Source: Dolomitihabitans soli
Lineage (GTDB): Bacteria > Actinomycetota > Actinomycetes > Streptosporangiales > Streptosporangiaceae
Direction: 5' to 3'
Assembly (NCBI RefSeq): GCF_022213955.1
Contig: NZ_JAKNTW010000001.1
Span: 992,001-1,056,000 of the forward strand
Length of the DNA: 64,000 bases
Part shown: piece after piece, positions 51,752 through 61,033 of the stretch
Layout of the letters: each line of letters begins with the position of its first letter
How positions within the stretch are numbered: the stretch's first letter is position 1
The notes under the pieces: model-generated
What the model saw: only the letters and a program-made list of their open reading frames with translations
Database searches by the model: none
Told to the model about the DNA's origin: nothing
Translations under genes and position numbers: made by a program

Positions 51752-53425
51752 CTAGTAGCCGAGTTGCCCGAGGTCGGGCTGCTGCCAGCCGGTCTGCGGG
51801 ATGTCGCCCCGGTACGGCGGCAGGACGACCGGGGAGGTGAAGGTCTCCTTGATGGTGCGGGCGTTGACCCAGCGGATGAGGTTGAAGATGGAGCCCGCCT
51901 TGTCGTTGGTGCCCGAGGAGCGGGCGCCGCCGAAGGGCTGCTGGCCGACGACGGCCCCGGTGGGCTTGTCGTTGATGTAGAAGTTGCCCGCGGCGAAGCG
52001 GAGACGGTCGGCCGCCGACGCGATGGCGTGGCGGTCCTGAGCGATGATCGCGCCGGTCAGGGCGTACGGCGAGGCGCTCTCCATCTGGTCGAGGACGGTG
52101 TCGTAGTCGGCGTCGTCGTAGACGTGCAGGGCCAGGATCGGGCCGAAGTACTCCTTGACGAAGATCTCGTCGGTGGGGTCGGCGCACTCCAGCACGGTCG
52201 GCTTGACGAAGAAGCCGGCGCTGTCGTCGTAGGAGCCGGTGAGCAGGTCGATCGTGGCGGAGGAGCGGGCCCGGTCGATGGCGGTCCGGTGCTTGGCGAA
52301 GGCGCGCTCGTCGATGACCGCGCCCATGAACGTCGACAGGTCGGCGGCCACGTCGCCCACCGACAACGACTCGGCGACCCCGACGAACTCATCACGCATC
52401 CGGCTCCACAGCGACCGCGGCACATAGGCCCGCGAGGCGGCCGAGCACTTCTGGCCCTGATACTCGAACGCGCCCCTGATCAGCGCGGTGGACAGGACAC
52501 TCGGGTCGGCCGAGGGGTGGGCGAGCACGAAGTCCTTGCCGCCGGTCTCGCCGACGAGGCGCGGGTAGCCGTGATAGGAGCCGATGTTGGCGCCGACGCC
52601 CGCCCACAGGTGCTGGAAGGTCGCGGTGGAGCCGGTGAAGTGGACGCCCGCCAGATGCGGGTCGGCGAGCGCAACCTCGGAGACGGCCTGGCCGTTCCCG
52701 GTGACCATGTTGATCACACCGGGGGGAAGCCCGGCGGCCTCCAGCAGTCGCATGGTGAAGTGCGCGGCGAGCTGCTGGGTGGGTGAAGGCTTCCAGACGA
52801 CGACATTTCCCATCAAAGCCGGTGCTGTAGGCAAATTTCCGGCAATGGCGGTGAAGTTGAAGGGGGTGATCGCCAGGACGAAGCCTTCCAGCGGCCGGTA
52901 CTCCAGCCGGTTCCACACCCCGGGCGACGAGACCGGCTGCTCGTTGAGCAACTGCCGCGCGTAACTCACGTTGAACCGCAGAAAGTCGATCAACTCGCAC
53001 GCCGCGTCGATCTCGGCCTGCTGCGCCGACTTCGACTGCCCGAGCACGGTCGCCGCGTTCAGCGTCGCGCGCCACGGCCCGGACAGCAGGTCGGCGGCCT
53101 TGAGGAAGACCGCGGCCCGCTCGTCGAAGGACAGCGCGCGCCACCGCGCGGCCGCGCCGAGCGCCGCGTCGATCGCGGCCCGGACGTCGCCGGCCGTCGC
53201 GTCGCCGGTGTGCCCCAGCACCGCGGTCCTGTTGTGCGGCTGGACCACCTCGATCGGGGCGCCACCGCCCATCCGGCGCTCACCGCCGATGGTCATGGTC
53301 AGGTCGATCTGGGAGCCACCCAGCTCCTTGATCCGGCCCTCCAGCGCGGCCCGCTCGGGGCTTCCCGGGGCGTAGCCGTGCACCGGCTCGTTGGCCGGGA
53401 CGGGGACGTTGCTGATGGCATCCAT
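51752..53425 (-). CDS. L-glutamate gamma-semialdehyde (1-pyrroline-5-carboxylate) dehydrogenase
   Basis: 557 residues of the aldehyde dehydrogenase superfamily, group 1 P5C dehydrogenase. Catalytic cysteine in Y-Q-G-Q-K-C-S-A-A-S (near 326) and glutamate in G-E-T-G-G-K-D-F (near 292). The family start R-M-G-G-G-A-P-I and the end P-F-G-G-A-R-S-S-G-T-N-D-K are present. It oxidises glutamate semialdehyde to glutamate with NAD. The start follows GAGG, 14 bp after the PRODH stop, so both genes form one operon. Confidence 0.94.
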   Translation of the reverse strand: MDAISNVPVPANEPVHGYAPGSPERAALEGRIKELGGSQIDLTMTIGGERRMGGGAPIEVVQPHNRTAVLGHTGDATAGDVRAAIDAALGAAARWRALSFDERAAVFLKAADLLSGPWRATLNAATVLGQSKSAQQAEIDAACELIDFLRFNVSYARQLLNEQPVSSPGVWNRLEYRPLEGFVLAITPFNFTAIAGNLPTAPALMGNVVVWKPSPTQQLAAHFTMRLLEAAGLPPGVINMVTGNGQAVSEVALADPHLAGVHFTGSTATFQHLWAGVGANIGSYHGYPRLVGETGGKDFVLAHPSADPSVLSTALIRGAFEYQGQKCSAASRAYVPRSLWSRMRDEFVGVAESLSVGDVAADLSTFMGAVIDERAFAKHRTAIDRARSSATIDLLTGSYDDSAGFFVKPTVLECADPTDEIFVKEYFGPILALHVYDDADYDTVLDQMESASPYALTGAIIAQDRHAIASAADRLRFAAGNFYINDKPTGAVVGQQPFGGARSSGTNDKAGSIFNLIRWVNARTIKETFTSPVVLPPYRGDIPQTGWQQPDLGQLGY

Positions 53426-53439
53426 GCTGAGAACCTCGA

Positions 53440-54366
53440 TTACTTGGACGTGAGCGAACGCAGGAAGAAGGTCAGGTTGGCCGGGCGCTCGGCGAGCCGG
53501 CGCATGAAGTAGCCGTACCAGTCGTCGCCGTAGGGGACGTAGACACGCACCGTGTGACCGGCCCCGGCGAGCGCCTGCTGCTTGTCGGCGCGGATCCCGT
53601 AGAGCATCTGGTACTCGTAGTCGCCCGGGGCGCGGCCGTGCCGGCCGGCCAGCGTCTCGGTGATCGCGATCAGCCGTTCGTCGTGCGTGGCCACCATGGG
53701 ATACCCCTTCCCCGCCATGAGCGTGCGCAGGCATCTCACGTAGGCCCGGTCGACCGCGGTCCTGCCCTGGTGCGCGACGGACGCGGGCTCGGCGTAGGCG
53801 CCCTTGACCAGCCGTACCCTCGATCCCTCGGCGGCCAGGTCACGGCAGTCGCCCTCGGTGCGGAAGAGGTAGGACTGGACGGCCACGCCGGTGCCGGGGA
53901 AGTCGGCGCGCAGTTCGCGCAGGATCCCGAGCGTGGAGTCGGTCGTGGTGTGGTCCTCCATGTCGAGCGTGACGGTCGTCCCGGCCGACCGGGCGGCGCC
54001 GCAGATCTCCCTGGCGTGGCCGAGGGCGATCCGGTCGCCGTCCGGGCCCAGGGCCTGCCCGACCGCCGACAGCTTCACCGACACCTCGGCGCGCCCGCCC
54101 GCCTCCAGCTCGGCCAGCGCGTGGAGCAGGGTGACGTACGCCTTGGCCGTGTGGGCGGCGGCGGCGGAGTCGCGGGTCTCCTCGCCGAGATGGTCGATCG
54201 TCACGGCGAGGCCGGTGTCGCCGAGCCGTCGCGTCGTGGCGATGACCCTCGTGACGTCCTCGCCGGCGACGAACCGGTTCACCACTTTGCGGGACAGCGG
54301 GAAGCCGGACACGGCACGCCGTACGAGCGTGCTGCGCGAACCGGCGAGAAGTACGGAACCGAGCAT
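53440..54366 (-). CDS. Proline dehydrogenase
   Basis: 308 residues, monofunctional PRODH (TIM-barrel). Substrate-side text includes V-S-V-K-L-S-A, V-T-L-D-M-E-D-H, R-L-V-K-G-A-Y-A-E and the C-terminal Y-G-D-D-W-Y-G-Y-F-M-R-R-L-A-E-R-P. It passes electrons from proline to FAD and quinone and makes P5C for the next enzyme. The ATG has no Shine-Dalgarno site; the message may be leaderless. The 100-bp gap to the divergent PucR gene must hold the promoter. Confidence 0.93.
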   Translation of the reverse strand: MLGSVLLAGSRSTLVRRAVSGFPLSRKVVNRFVAGEDVTRVIATTRRLGDTGLAVTIDHLGEETRDSAAAAHTAKAYVTLLHALAELEAGGRAEVSVKLSAVGQALGPDGDRIALGHAREICGAARSAGTTVTLDMEDHTTTDSTLGILRELRADFPGTGVAVQSYLFRTEGDCRDLAAEGSRVRLVKGAYAEPASVAHQGRTAVDRAYVRCLRTLMAGKGYPMVATHDERLIAITETLAGRHGRAPGDYEYQMLYGIRADKQQALAGAGHTVRVYVPYGDDWYGYFMRRLAERPANLTFFLRSLTSK

Positions 54367-54466
54367 GTTACAAGGGTAAAACCGCAGCTCAGGATCGGCC
54401 CATGGACATCCGCCACGGGCGGTGTGGGCACCCTTCAGACAAATGCACAAAGATGGAGAGGTGCAG

Positions 54467-55543
54467 GTGGATCTTCAGGAGTCGGTTGAGGAGATGGCGC
54501 GGGTGCTCGGCGCCTCGGCGACGCTGGAGGACCGCGCGTTCGGGTTGCTCGCGTACGCGGCGCAGAGCGGCGACATCGACGAGGTCCGCCAGGAGTCGAT
54601 CCTGCGCCGCCGCGCCACCGACGAGGTCCGCGCCTACTTCGAGGGGTACGGCATCGCCACCGCGCCCGGCCCCGTCCGGATTCCCGCCGACGCGGAACTC
54701 GGCGTGCTGGCCAGGGTCTGCGTCCCGTTGCGGCGGGCCCGGGTGACGTACGGCTACCTGTGGCTGCTCGACTCGGGGGCGATCACCGACGACCGGCTGG
54801 CGGAGGTCGCGCCGCTGGTCGCACGGGCCGCCGCGACGATCGCCCAGGAGGCGCGCGGCCGGGCGGATCTCGGCCGTCCGCTGCGCGAGCTGCTGTCGGC
54901 CGATCCGGAGCGGCGGGCCGGCGCGCTGGCCGTGCTCGACCTGCGCGCGCTCGGCCTGACGGGCCCCGTCACCGCGGTGGCCGTGCGCGGCACGCGGGAC
55001 ACGGTGGCCGCGCTGTGGACGCTGCCGCGCGGGGTGCTCGCCCAGCCGGGCGACCCGGTCGCGCTGCTCGCCCCCGCCCACCAGGCGTCCGAGGTCGCCG
55101 CGCGGGTCCAGGAGATGTACGGCACCGCGGCCGGGACCGGCGGCCCCAGGCACGACCCCGGCGAGGCATGGCGGAGCTGGCGGGAGGCGCGACAGGCGCT
55201 CAGCGTGGCCGAGCGGGTCACCGCGTTCGCCCCCGTGGCGTCGTGGCCGGAACTGGGCGTCTACCGGATGCTCGCCCGCCTGCCGGAGGACGACCTGCGT
55301 GAGCTGGCGGCGGAGGCGGCGGTCCTGCTCGCCCACCCGGAACTGGCCCACACGGTCGAGATCTACCTCGACCGCGGCGGCCACGCCCAGGAGGCCGCCG
55401 CCACGCTCGGCGTGCACCGCCAGACCCTCTACTACCGGCTGGCCAAGGCCGAGCGGCTCGCCGCCGCCGACCTGGCCGACGGCGAGACCCGGCTGCGGCT
55501 GCACCTCGCGCTCAAGGCGCACAGAATGGCCCGCAGGCCTTGA
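54467..55543 (+). CDS. PucR family regulator, probable activator of proline catabolism
   Basis: 358 residues from a GTG with GGAGAGG upstream; an ATG at 54443 is the alternative. The C-terminal PucR HTH is H-A-Q-E-A-A-A-T-L-G-V-H-R-Q-T-L-Y-Y-R-L (near residues 305-325). The N-terminal part resembles the input domain of PucR activators (L-R-R-R-A-T-D-E-V-R-A-Y). In Bacillus the PucR-type PutR activates proline genes in response to proline. Divergence from PRODH-P5CDH suggests the same here. Confidence 0.88.
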   Translation: MDLQESVEEMARVLGASATLEDRAFGLLAYAAQSGDIDEVRQESILRRRATDEVRAYFEGYGIATAPGPVRIPADAELGVLARVCVPLRRARVTYGYLWLLDSGAITDDRLAEVAPLVARAAATIAQEARGRADLGRPLRELLSADPERRAGALAVLDLRALGLTGPVTAVAVRGTRDTVAALWTLPRGVLAQPGDPVALLAPAHQASEVAARVQEMYGTAAGTGGPRHDPGEAWRSWREARQALSVAERVTAFAPVASWPELGVYRMLARLPEDDLRELAAEAAVLLAHPELAHTVEIYLDRGGHAQEAAATLGVHRQTLYYRLAKAERLAAADLADGETRLRLHLALKAHRMARRP

Positions 55544-55562
55544 ACGCGGCCCGGAACGAGAA

Positions 55563-55596
55563 GAGGGCGGAGGCGGCCGGTGCCGCCTCCGCCCTC
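55563..55596. terminator. Strong bidirectional hairpin terminator
   Basis: A perfect 15-bp stem (GAGGGCGGAGGCGGC and its complement) with a 4-base loop CGGT lies between the convergent PucR and glycosyltransferase genes. There is no T-run. Confidence 0.85.
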
Positions 55597-55604
55597 CGCG
55601 TGAC

Positions 55605-56777
55605 TCAGCCGGCGGCCAGCATGGCGTCCTCGTAGACGCGCAGGAGCTCCTGGCTGATCCGCTCGTAGGAGTAGCGGGACCGGACCCGGTCCGCTCCGGC
55701 GAAGCCCAGCGCCGAACGCTTGGTCGGGTCGGCGAGCAGCTCGCGGGCGAGCCGCGCGACCTGGGCGGGCCGGTCGGGCTGCGCGAGCAGGCCCGTCACG
55801 CCGTCGAGGACGGCGTCGAGATGCGCCCCCACGGCGGAGGCGATCACCGGAACCCCGCAGGCCATCGCCTCAAGGGCGACGACTCCCGCGGTCGCCTCGC
55901 TCGGCAGCGACAGCACCACGTCGGCGCCGCGCATCAGTTTCGGCACCGTCGCCGCGGGCACTTGGCCCAGCATGGTGACGCGATTCTCGACCCCGATCTC
56001 CTTGGCGAGGATCCGCAGGCGGAGCGCCTCGGGATCGCTCTCCAGGCCGGCGGCCGGCGGGCCGCCCGCGATGACGAGCTCGGCCTCGGGAATCCCCTCC
56101 AGCGCCCGCACCGCGGCGTGCGCGCCCCTGTCCGGCGAGAGCGGGCCGACGTGCAGGAGACGAGGGCGCTTGCCGCGCTGCGCGGCGGGACCCTGCCGCC
56201 TGAACTTCTCGACGTCGACGCCGCACGGGATCACGGAGATGGTCCGCCTCGGTACGCCGAGCCGGATCAGCTCCGACTCCTCGTCGCCGCAGCCGGCGAT
56301 CACCGCGTTGGCTCTGCGGCCGATCGCACGGGCCAGCCGTACCCGCGCGGAGTCCGCCTGGCGGGGACGCGGCACCGCGGCGAGCCGCGGCAGGGTCTGG
56401 GTGACGGGGACGTGCAGGCCCTCGGCCCCGGCGATCGCCGCGAGGGCGCCGCTCCAGGAATGGGCGTGGATGACGTCCGGCCGGTCGCTGCCCCAGCGCC
56501 GCATGAGCTGCGCGCCGAGATCGGACACGTACGGCAGGACGCCGTCCTCGGTGAGGTCTTCGGCCGGTCCGGCGGGCAGGAGTTCGAGGGTCACGCCCTG
56601 GGCGAGACGCGCCTTGCGACGCCCGTCCGGGGAGTCGAGCCTGCTGTATATGGTCACGTGGTGCTCTCGGCCGAGTTCACGGGCGACTGCGATCAGATGG
56701 GCGCGCTGGGCGGCGAGATCGGAGTGCTCGGTGTTCTCGGAGCGGGTGGCGTCACAGGCGACGATTGCTATGTTCAC
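55605..56777 (-). CDS. Glycosyltransferase family 4 (GT-B fold)
   Basis: 390 residues. The N-terminal acceptor domain begins M-N-I-A-I-V-A-C-D and has D-V-I-H-A-H-S-W-S-G. The donor domain has V-I-P-C-G-V-D-V-E-K-F and the retaining E-x7-E motif in S-E-A-T-A-G-V-V-A-L-E-A-M-A-C-G. The usual R-x4-K phosphate site is L-S-P-D-R-G-A-H here, with no clear lysine. Substrate unknown; no other sugar genes lie nearby. GTG start with GAGGTG upstream. Confidence 0.88.
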   Translation of the reverse strand: MNIAIVACDATRSENTEHSDLAAQRAHLIAVARELGREHHVTIYSRLDSPDGRRKARLAQGVTLELLPAGPAEDLTEDGVLPYVSDLGAQLMRRWGSDRPDVIHAHSWSGALAAIAGAEGLHVPVTQTLPRLAAVPRPRQADSARVRLARAIGRRANAVIAGCGDEESELIRLGVPRRTISVIPCGVDVEKFRRQGPAAQRGKRPRLLHVGPLSPDRGAHAAVRALEGIPEAELVIAGGPPAAGLESDPEALRLRILAKEIGVENRVTMLGQVPAATVPKLMRGADVVLSLPSEATAGVVALEAMACGVPVIASAVGAHLDAVLDGVTGLLAQPDRPAQVARLARELLADPTKRSALGFAGADRVRSRYSYERISQELLRVYEDAMLAAG

Positions 56778-56893
56778 GGCACACCTCGGGGGCGAACTGG
56801 GCGCGTAGAAAGCCCATATTCCGTCAGGTGTGCCTGTGTCTTAAGCACCCGCAGATGAAACGACCATACCCAGCCGAGCGGATTTCGCAAACC

Positions 56894-57859
56894 TCAATAG
56901 AGGTAGTTCGCGGGTATTTGTCGGAACTCTTCCGCGCGGGCGCTCGGCACCCGGAGGCGGATCGTGCACCCTTTCTCGTCCGGCCGGATCTCCACCTGGT
57001 CGCAGAACTGCCTGGCCAGCCAGATGCCGTCGCCGGGCGCCGGCCTGCGCTCGGGGGGCAGAAAACCGGCCATCGGATCGGCTTCCACGACGCCCTCGAC
57101 CCGCAGATCGCAGAAGACGGCCCCGAGCCGTTCCCACAGCCACACGGACAGCGGCCTGCCCGCGCCGACGCGGAGGAACGTCGCGACCTCGTTCGCCGCA
57201 ACGGTGAACCCGGTGGCACGCGGGCCCACGAGCCCCCGCACACCCGCCTGCCCCATCACGAACTCCCGCAGCGCCGCCAGATCGCCCAGCACCGCGGAGG
57301 CGGCGTCCGACGGCGCGCCGGGCATCGGCATGGCGGCGTCACACTCGCGGATGAAGGCGGCGGGGTCGGCGTACCGCCCGCTGGGCAGCGCCGCGCGGCC
57401 GTCCTCGCAGAGCGACGGATGCGTGCGCCGCGCCGCGTCCAGCATGTCGCCGCTCAACTGCCTGGCGTCATAGGGGCAGATCATCCACAGGTCGGTGCCG
57501 GCCAGAAGGAGGTTGAGACCCGACTCCATACGCTGCCACGACGCGACGTCGTGCGCCGTACGGCCCGCCCAGACGGGCTCGGCGAGGACACGCACCCTGC
57601 CCGGCCCCCTGCGCTGCCAGTAGCGCCAGAAGGCGGTGGTACGGCCGACGGTGCGCCGGCCGAGGTAGGCCGTCTCCGCGTAGTCGACCAGGCGTCCGTC
57701 CGCGCCGAGCGCGTCGGCGAGCAACTCCAGGTTGGCGGGGGTGGTGGTCACCATCACCGCCTCGTTCAGGGCGAGCCCGTCCGCGACGAACGGCAACGCC
57801 ATGCGGAGGAACTGCTCGTCGGAGTCGTAGACGGTGGCCTGGTGGAGGAAAGTGGTCAT
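56894..57859 (-). CDS. Anti-sigma factor kinase-like protein with N-terminal MEDS domain
   Basis: 321 residues. The N-terminal MEDS domain (about 1-175) has H-Q-A-T-V-Y-D-S-D-E-Q-F and C-P-Y-D-A-R-Q-L. The C-terminal HATPase-c domain has the N-box in T-V-A-A-N-E-V-A-T and the G-box in G-D-G-I-W-L-A-R-Q-F-C-D. Such proteins act as serine kinases or anti-sigma factors in partner switching. The ATG overlaps the STAS gene's stop as ATGA, so both are one unit. Confidence 0.87.
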   Translation of the reverse strand: MTTFLHQATVYDSDEQFLRMALPFVADGLALNEAVMVTTTPANLELLADALGADGRLVDYAETAYLGRRTVGRTTAFWRYWQRRGPGRVRVLAEPVWAGRTAHDVASWQRMESGLNLLLAGTDLWMICPYDARQLSGDMLDAARRTHPSLCEDGRAALPSGRYADPAAFIRECDAAMPMPGAPSDAASAVLGDLAALREFVMGQAGVRGLVGPRATGFTVAANEVATFLRVGAGRPLSVWLWERLGAVFCDLRVEGVVEADPMAGFLPPERRPAPGDGIWLARQFCDQVEIRPDEKGCTIRLRVPSARAEEFRQIPANYLY

Positions 57860-58197
57860 GAGACCTCCTCCCCGGCGAGGCGCAGCCCGGGGGTCGCGTC
57901 CCAGCCGATCATCTTGATGAGGTGGTGTACGTGCGGGGCGACGGGAGCGAGCACCAGGTTTCTCCCGTCACACAATGCGGTGGCGGTGTCGGCGATCACC
58001 CGCAGCCCCGCCAGGTCGATGAAGCTCAGCTCCGCCAGGTCCAGGTGGACGTCGCCGGGCATCCGCTTGACCGCCTCGGTGAGCGACTCGGTGAATGCCG
58101 CGAGGTTGTTCAGGTCGACCTCGCCCTCGACCCGCAGGCCCGGAGGCTCCGCGGTGACCCGTATGCGGAGCAGAGCGCCGTCGAATTCTAGACCCAT
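57856..58197 (-). CDS. STAS-domain anti-sigma factor antagonist
   Basis: 113 residues. STAS core: G-E-V-D-L-N-N and L-S-F-I-D-L-A-G-L-R-V-I (expected phosphorylation position is D-L/S-x-G; the usual serine is replaced by leucine or alanine here). The ATG at 58197 has AGGAG 8 bases upstream. It couples to the MEDS anti-sigma gene. If the phosphorylatable serine is really missing, release may not depend on phosphorylation. Confidence 0.83.
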   Translation of the reverse strand: MGLEFDGALLRIRVTAEPPGLRVEGEVDLNNLAAFTESLTEAVKRMPGDVHLDLAELSFIDLAGLRVIADTATALCDGRNLVLAPVAPHVHHLIKMIGWDATPGLRLAGEEVS

Positions 58198-58248
58198 GTC
58201 CACTTCTCCTGTGAATCCCGCTGGGTGCCGACACCGCGTCCTGGGTTG

Positions 58249-58269
58249 ACGACTACTGATCGTAGTCGT
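58249..58269. promoter_or_regulatory. Inverted repeat between PP2C and STAS genes
   Basis: ACGACTAC-TGATC-GTAGTCGT is a perfect 8-5-8 inverted repeat. It is 52 bp upstream of the STAS start and 29 bp after the PP2C stop. It may be a terminator for the PP2C gene or an operator for the STAS-MEDS unit. Confidence 0.45.
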
Positions 58270-58297
58270 TGTTCGCCATGGTGACCCAGGTCTCGGC

Positions 58298-60178
58298 TCA
58301 CACGACCCGGAGCGCCAAGATCACGATCTCGTCGTAGAACCGCCCGCCGGAGAAAGCGTTGCGATCCTCCTCGATCGCCTTGACCAGAGTGGCCGGCGAC
58401 TGTGCGGCGCATCGGGCGAGCACATCGGTGAGACGGTCCTCACCATAGGGTTCGCCCTTGTCATCACGGGAGGCGACGACACCGTCGGAGTAGAAGACCA
58501 GGGTCTCGCCCGGAGTCAGCGTGAGCTCCTCGGTGCCCATCTCGGTCTCGTCGTCGATGCCCAGCGGCACCCCGCCGCCCGTCGCGAACCGCACCCCACC
58601 GTCGGGTTGCAGGAGAGCCGCGGGGTGGTGACCGGCCGAGGCCAGCCGGATCCGCCGCCCCCGGTCACGCGACCGTACGTAACCGGACAGCGCCATCACG
58701 AACATGCCGCTGCCCTGCATGAGCAGCGCCTGGTTCACCTTCCTGATCGCCTCGCCGGGATCGGACTCCCAGGCGCCGAGCACCCGCAGGCCGTTCCTGA
58801 CCAGGGCGCTGACGGCCACGGCCTCCTCGCCCTTGCCGCACGCCCCGCCCAGCGCGAACCCCCAGCCCTCCTTGACGGGGAAGACGTCGTAGAACTCCGC
58901 GCCGACCGACGCCGAACCCGACCCGGAGAGGTAGATCGCGGCGGCCTCGAACCCGGGGATGTCGGGCAGGTTTCGCGGGGCCACGCTGGTCCGCAGCGCG
59001 ACGACCGCCTCGCTCCTGGTCTGGAAGGTGCGCTGTGCCCGCAGCGCCAGCCCCAGGTGGGCGCCGATCTCCTCCATCAGGCCGAGGTCGGCCAGGGTGA
59101 ACGACTCCTTCGCGCCGAGCCGTACGAGGGTCAGCGCGCCCTGGGGAGCGCCGTCGCCCTGGATCGGGACGCACAGCAGGGAACCGGCGCCGATCGACCG
59201 CAGCAGCGGTGTCCCGTCGGGCGCCTCGCCGAAGACCGTCTCGTCCTCGACCATCTCCTGCACCAGCCCCGACCCCTGAGCCAGCACCTGCGCGATGACC
59301 GGCGACGCCGAGGGATCCATTCGCTCGATCATCCGCACCTGCTCGCCCACGGGCTGGTCGGAGGGACCGAGGACGGTCGTGCGCAGCGGGACGCCGTCAC
59401 GCACGACGTCGACCACGACCCAGTCGGCGGTCTCCGTGGCGAGCAGCCGCGCCGCCCTGGCCAGCGCCACCGGCTGGCGCAGGCTCTCCTCGTCGAGCAG
59501 CAGCCGCGCCATCCGGGCCAGCAGCTCCTTACGGCGTGCCGAGGCCATCAGCAGGGCCGCGTCGGACAGCTCGACCCGGCCGGCGGGCCGCTCGGGCAAC
59601 TGCACCTCGATGGGCAGCGCGACGACCGCGATCATCTCCTGCGGCTCGCCCGGCATCGACAGCTTGGTCAGGGCGAGCTGCACGGTGTGCGCCCTGCCCT
59701 GGTGCGAGAGCCGGGTCTGGAAGGACGCGGCCTCCCCGCGGCGCTGCACGGCGCTCAGGTGCGAACGGAACGCGGCCCGCCTCGCCACATCGACGAGCAG
59801 CGGAAACGGCCGCCCGATCAGGTAACCGGCGGGGCTGCCCAGCATCCGCGAGGTCTCCGCGTTGATCCTGCGCACCACGCCGCCGCTGTCCATGATGATC
59901 ACGGGCACCGGGAAGGAACGGAAGATCTGCCGCATGAGCTTCTGCTCGCGCATGCCGCCGACCTCGCGCCCGCCGCCGCCACGCTGCGGAGACCTGCGCA
60001 GTTCGCCGAGCGCCGCCTCCAGCAGCTCGCCCGCGGTCGCCAGCTCGGCCAGCGCGGCGTCGAGGGTGGAGCCGGGGTCGCCGGGATAGGACGACCTGGC
60101 CTCGCGCAACGACGAGACGCGCGCGGTGAGCTTGCGCACCGCGTGTTCCAGAGCCGAGAGACCACCGGGATCGGCCAA
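58298..60178 (-). CDS. PAS-GAF-PP2C (SpoIIE-type) protein with altered metal ligands
   Basis: 626 residues: PAS about 85-195, GAF about 230-385, PP2C/SpoIIE about 405-626. In active relatives the metal aspartates lie in G-G-D-F-Y-D and G-D-V-x-G-K-G. Here these read G-A-E-F-Y-D (Glu428) and G-G-A-C-G-K-G (Gly445); D565 in S-D-G-V is kept and the final D-D-I is D-E-I (616-618). It may be a weak or inactive phosphatase acting as a sensor or competitor. TTG start with GAGGA upstream; an earlier start is possible. Confidence 0.85.
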   Translation of the reverse strand: MADPGGLSALEHAVRKLTARVSSLREARSSYPGDPGSTLDAALAELATAGELLEAALGELRRSPQRGGGGREVGGMREQKLMRQIFRSFPVPVIIMDSGGVVRRINAETSRMLGSPAGYLIGRPFPLLVDVARRAAFRSHLSAVQRRGEAASFQTRLSHQGRAHTVQLALTKLSMPGEPQEMIAVVALPIEVQLPERPAGRVELSDAALLMASARRKELLARMARLLLDEESLRQPVALARAARLLATETADWVVVDVVRDGVPLRTTVLGPSDQPVGEQVRMIERMDPSASPVIAQVLAQGSGLVQEMVEDETVFGEAPDGTPLLRSIGAGSLLCVPIQGDGAPQGALTLVRLGAKESFTLADLGLMEEIGAHLGLALRAQRTFQTRSEAVVALRTSVAPRNLPDIPGFEAAAIYLSGSGSASVGAEFYDVFPVKEGWGFALGGACGKGEEAVAVSALVRNGLRVLGAWESDPGEAIRKVNQALLMQGSGMFVMALSGYVRSRDRGRRIRLASAGHHPAALLQPDGGVRFATGGGVPLGIDDETEMGTEELTLTPGETLVFYSDGVVASRDDKGEPYGEDRLTDVLARCAAQSPATLVKAIEEDRNAFSGGRFYDEIVILALRVV

Positions 60179-60286
60179 TTCACATCCTCTGCGATAAGAG
60201 TCGTTCTTCCGTAGACGCTACGCCACTTGTGAGATGCGTTCGATCCTGGGATTAATCTATGAACGGCGGGAAGGGGACACTGCGTC

Positions 60287-61033
60287 ATGGAGACCACCGG
60301 ATTGATCACACCCGCCCTTGCCCGCGAGCTGGCGGCCCTCGGCCGGGTCAGCGAGGACACCTCCAGCGAGAGCGTGCTCCGCGGCTTCACCGCCTCTCTG
60401 GTCGGGGGCGTCCCCGGCTGCTCGGGCGGATCCGCCGAACTGTGGCGCGACGACCGCGTCCTGTTGTCCGCCTCGCACAGCGAGCTCATCATGCTGGCCG
60501 AGAGCGAGGACGTCATCGGCGAGGGACCGGCGCGTGAGGCGAGGGCGACCGGCGGCCACGTGATGATCCCCGACGTGCTCAGCGAGCGGCGCTGGCCGAG
60601 ATACGCCGGGATGGCCACCCGCTGCGGGGTGCGTTCGGTGCTCGCCATCCCCATCGTGGCCGAGCCGGCGCTGCTGGTCCTCGTCCTGTTCTCCGTACGG
60701 CCGGGCGCGTTCCCCACCGAGGCGGTGACGCCGCTGTCGCAGATGCTCACCGAGCAGGCCACGGTGGCCCTCGGCAACATGTGGGACTTCGAGGAGATGC
60801 GCACCGGCGCCGCGCAGATGCAGGAGGCGCTGGCGGGCCGGGCCATCATCGACCAGGCCAAGGGGATCATCATGCAGGCCAACGGCTGCTCCGCCGACGA
60901 GGCCTTCGACGAGTTGCGCCGGGTTTCCCAGCATCACCAGGTGAAGGTGGCCGACCTGGCGCGGCTCCTCGTCAACGAGCACCGCGAGGGGAAGGGCGTC
61001 AACCAGTCCATGCCGGCGGCGGGGGCCGGCTAG
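60287..61033 (+). CDS. GAF-ANTAR domain protein
   Basis: 248 residues. GAF domain about 25-165; ANTAR domain about 180-235 with A-G-R-A-I-I-D-Q-A-K-G-I-I-M. ANTAR domains bind paired RNA hairpins and act as antiterminators. It ends overlapping the convergent STAS gene by 4 bp. Divergent from the PP2C gene. The signal sensed is unknown. Confidence 0.9.
   Translation: METTGLITPALARELAALGRVSEDTSSESVLRGFTASLVGGVPGCSGGSAELWRDDRVLLSASHSELIMLAESEDVIGEGPAREARATGGHVMIPDVLSERRWPRYAGMATRCGVRSVLAIPIVAEPALLVLVLFSVRPGAFPTEAVTPLSQMLTEQATVALGNMWDFEEMRTGAAQMQEALAGRAIIDQAKGIIMQANGCSADEAFDELRRVSQHHQVKVADLARLLVNEHREGKGVNQSMPAAGAG

Noticed and set aside
54421-54433. GGTGTGGGCACC inverted repeat as PucR operator
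   Set aside because: Arms of only four bases; too weak to support.
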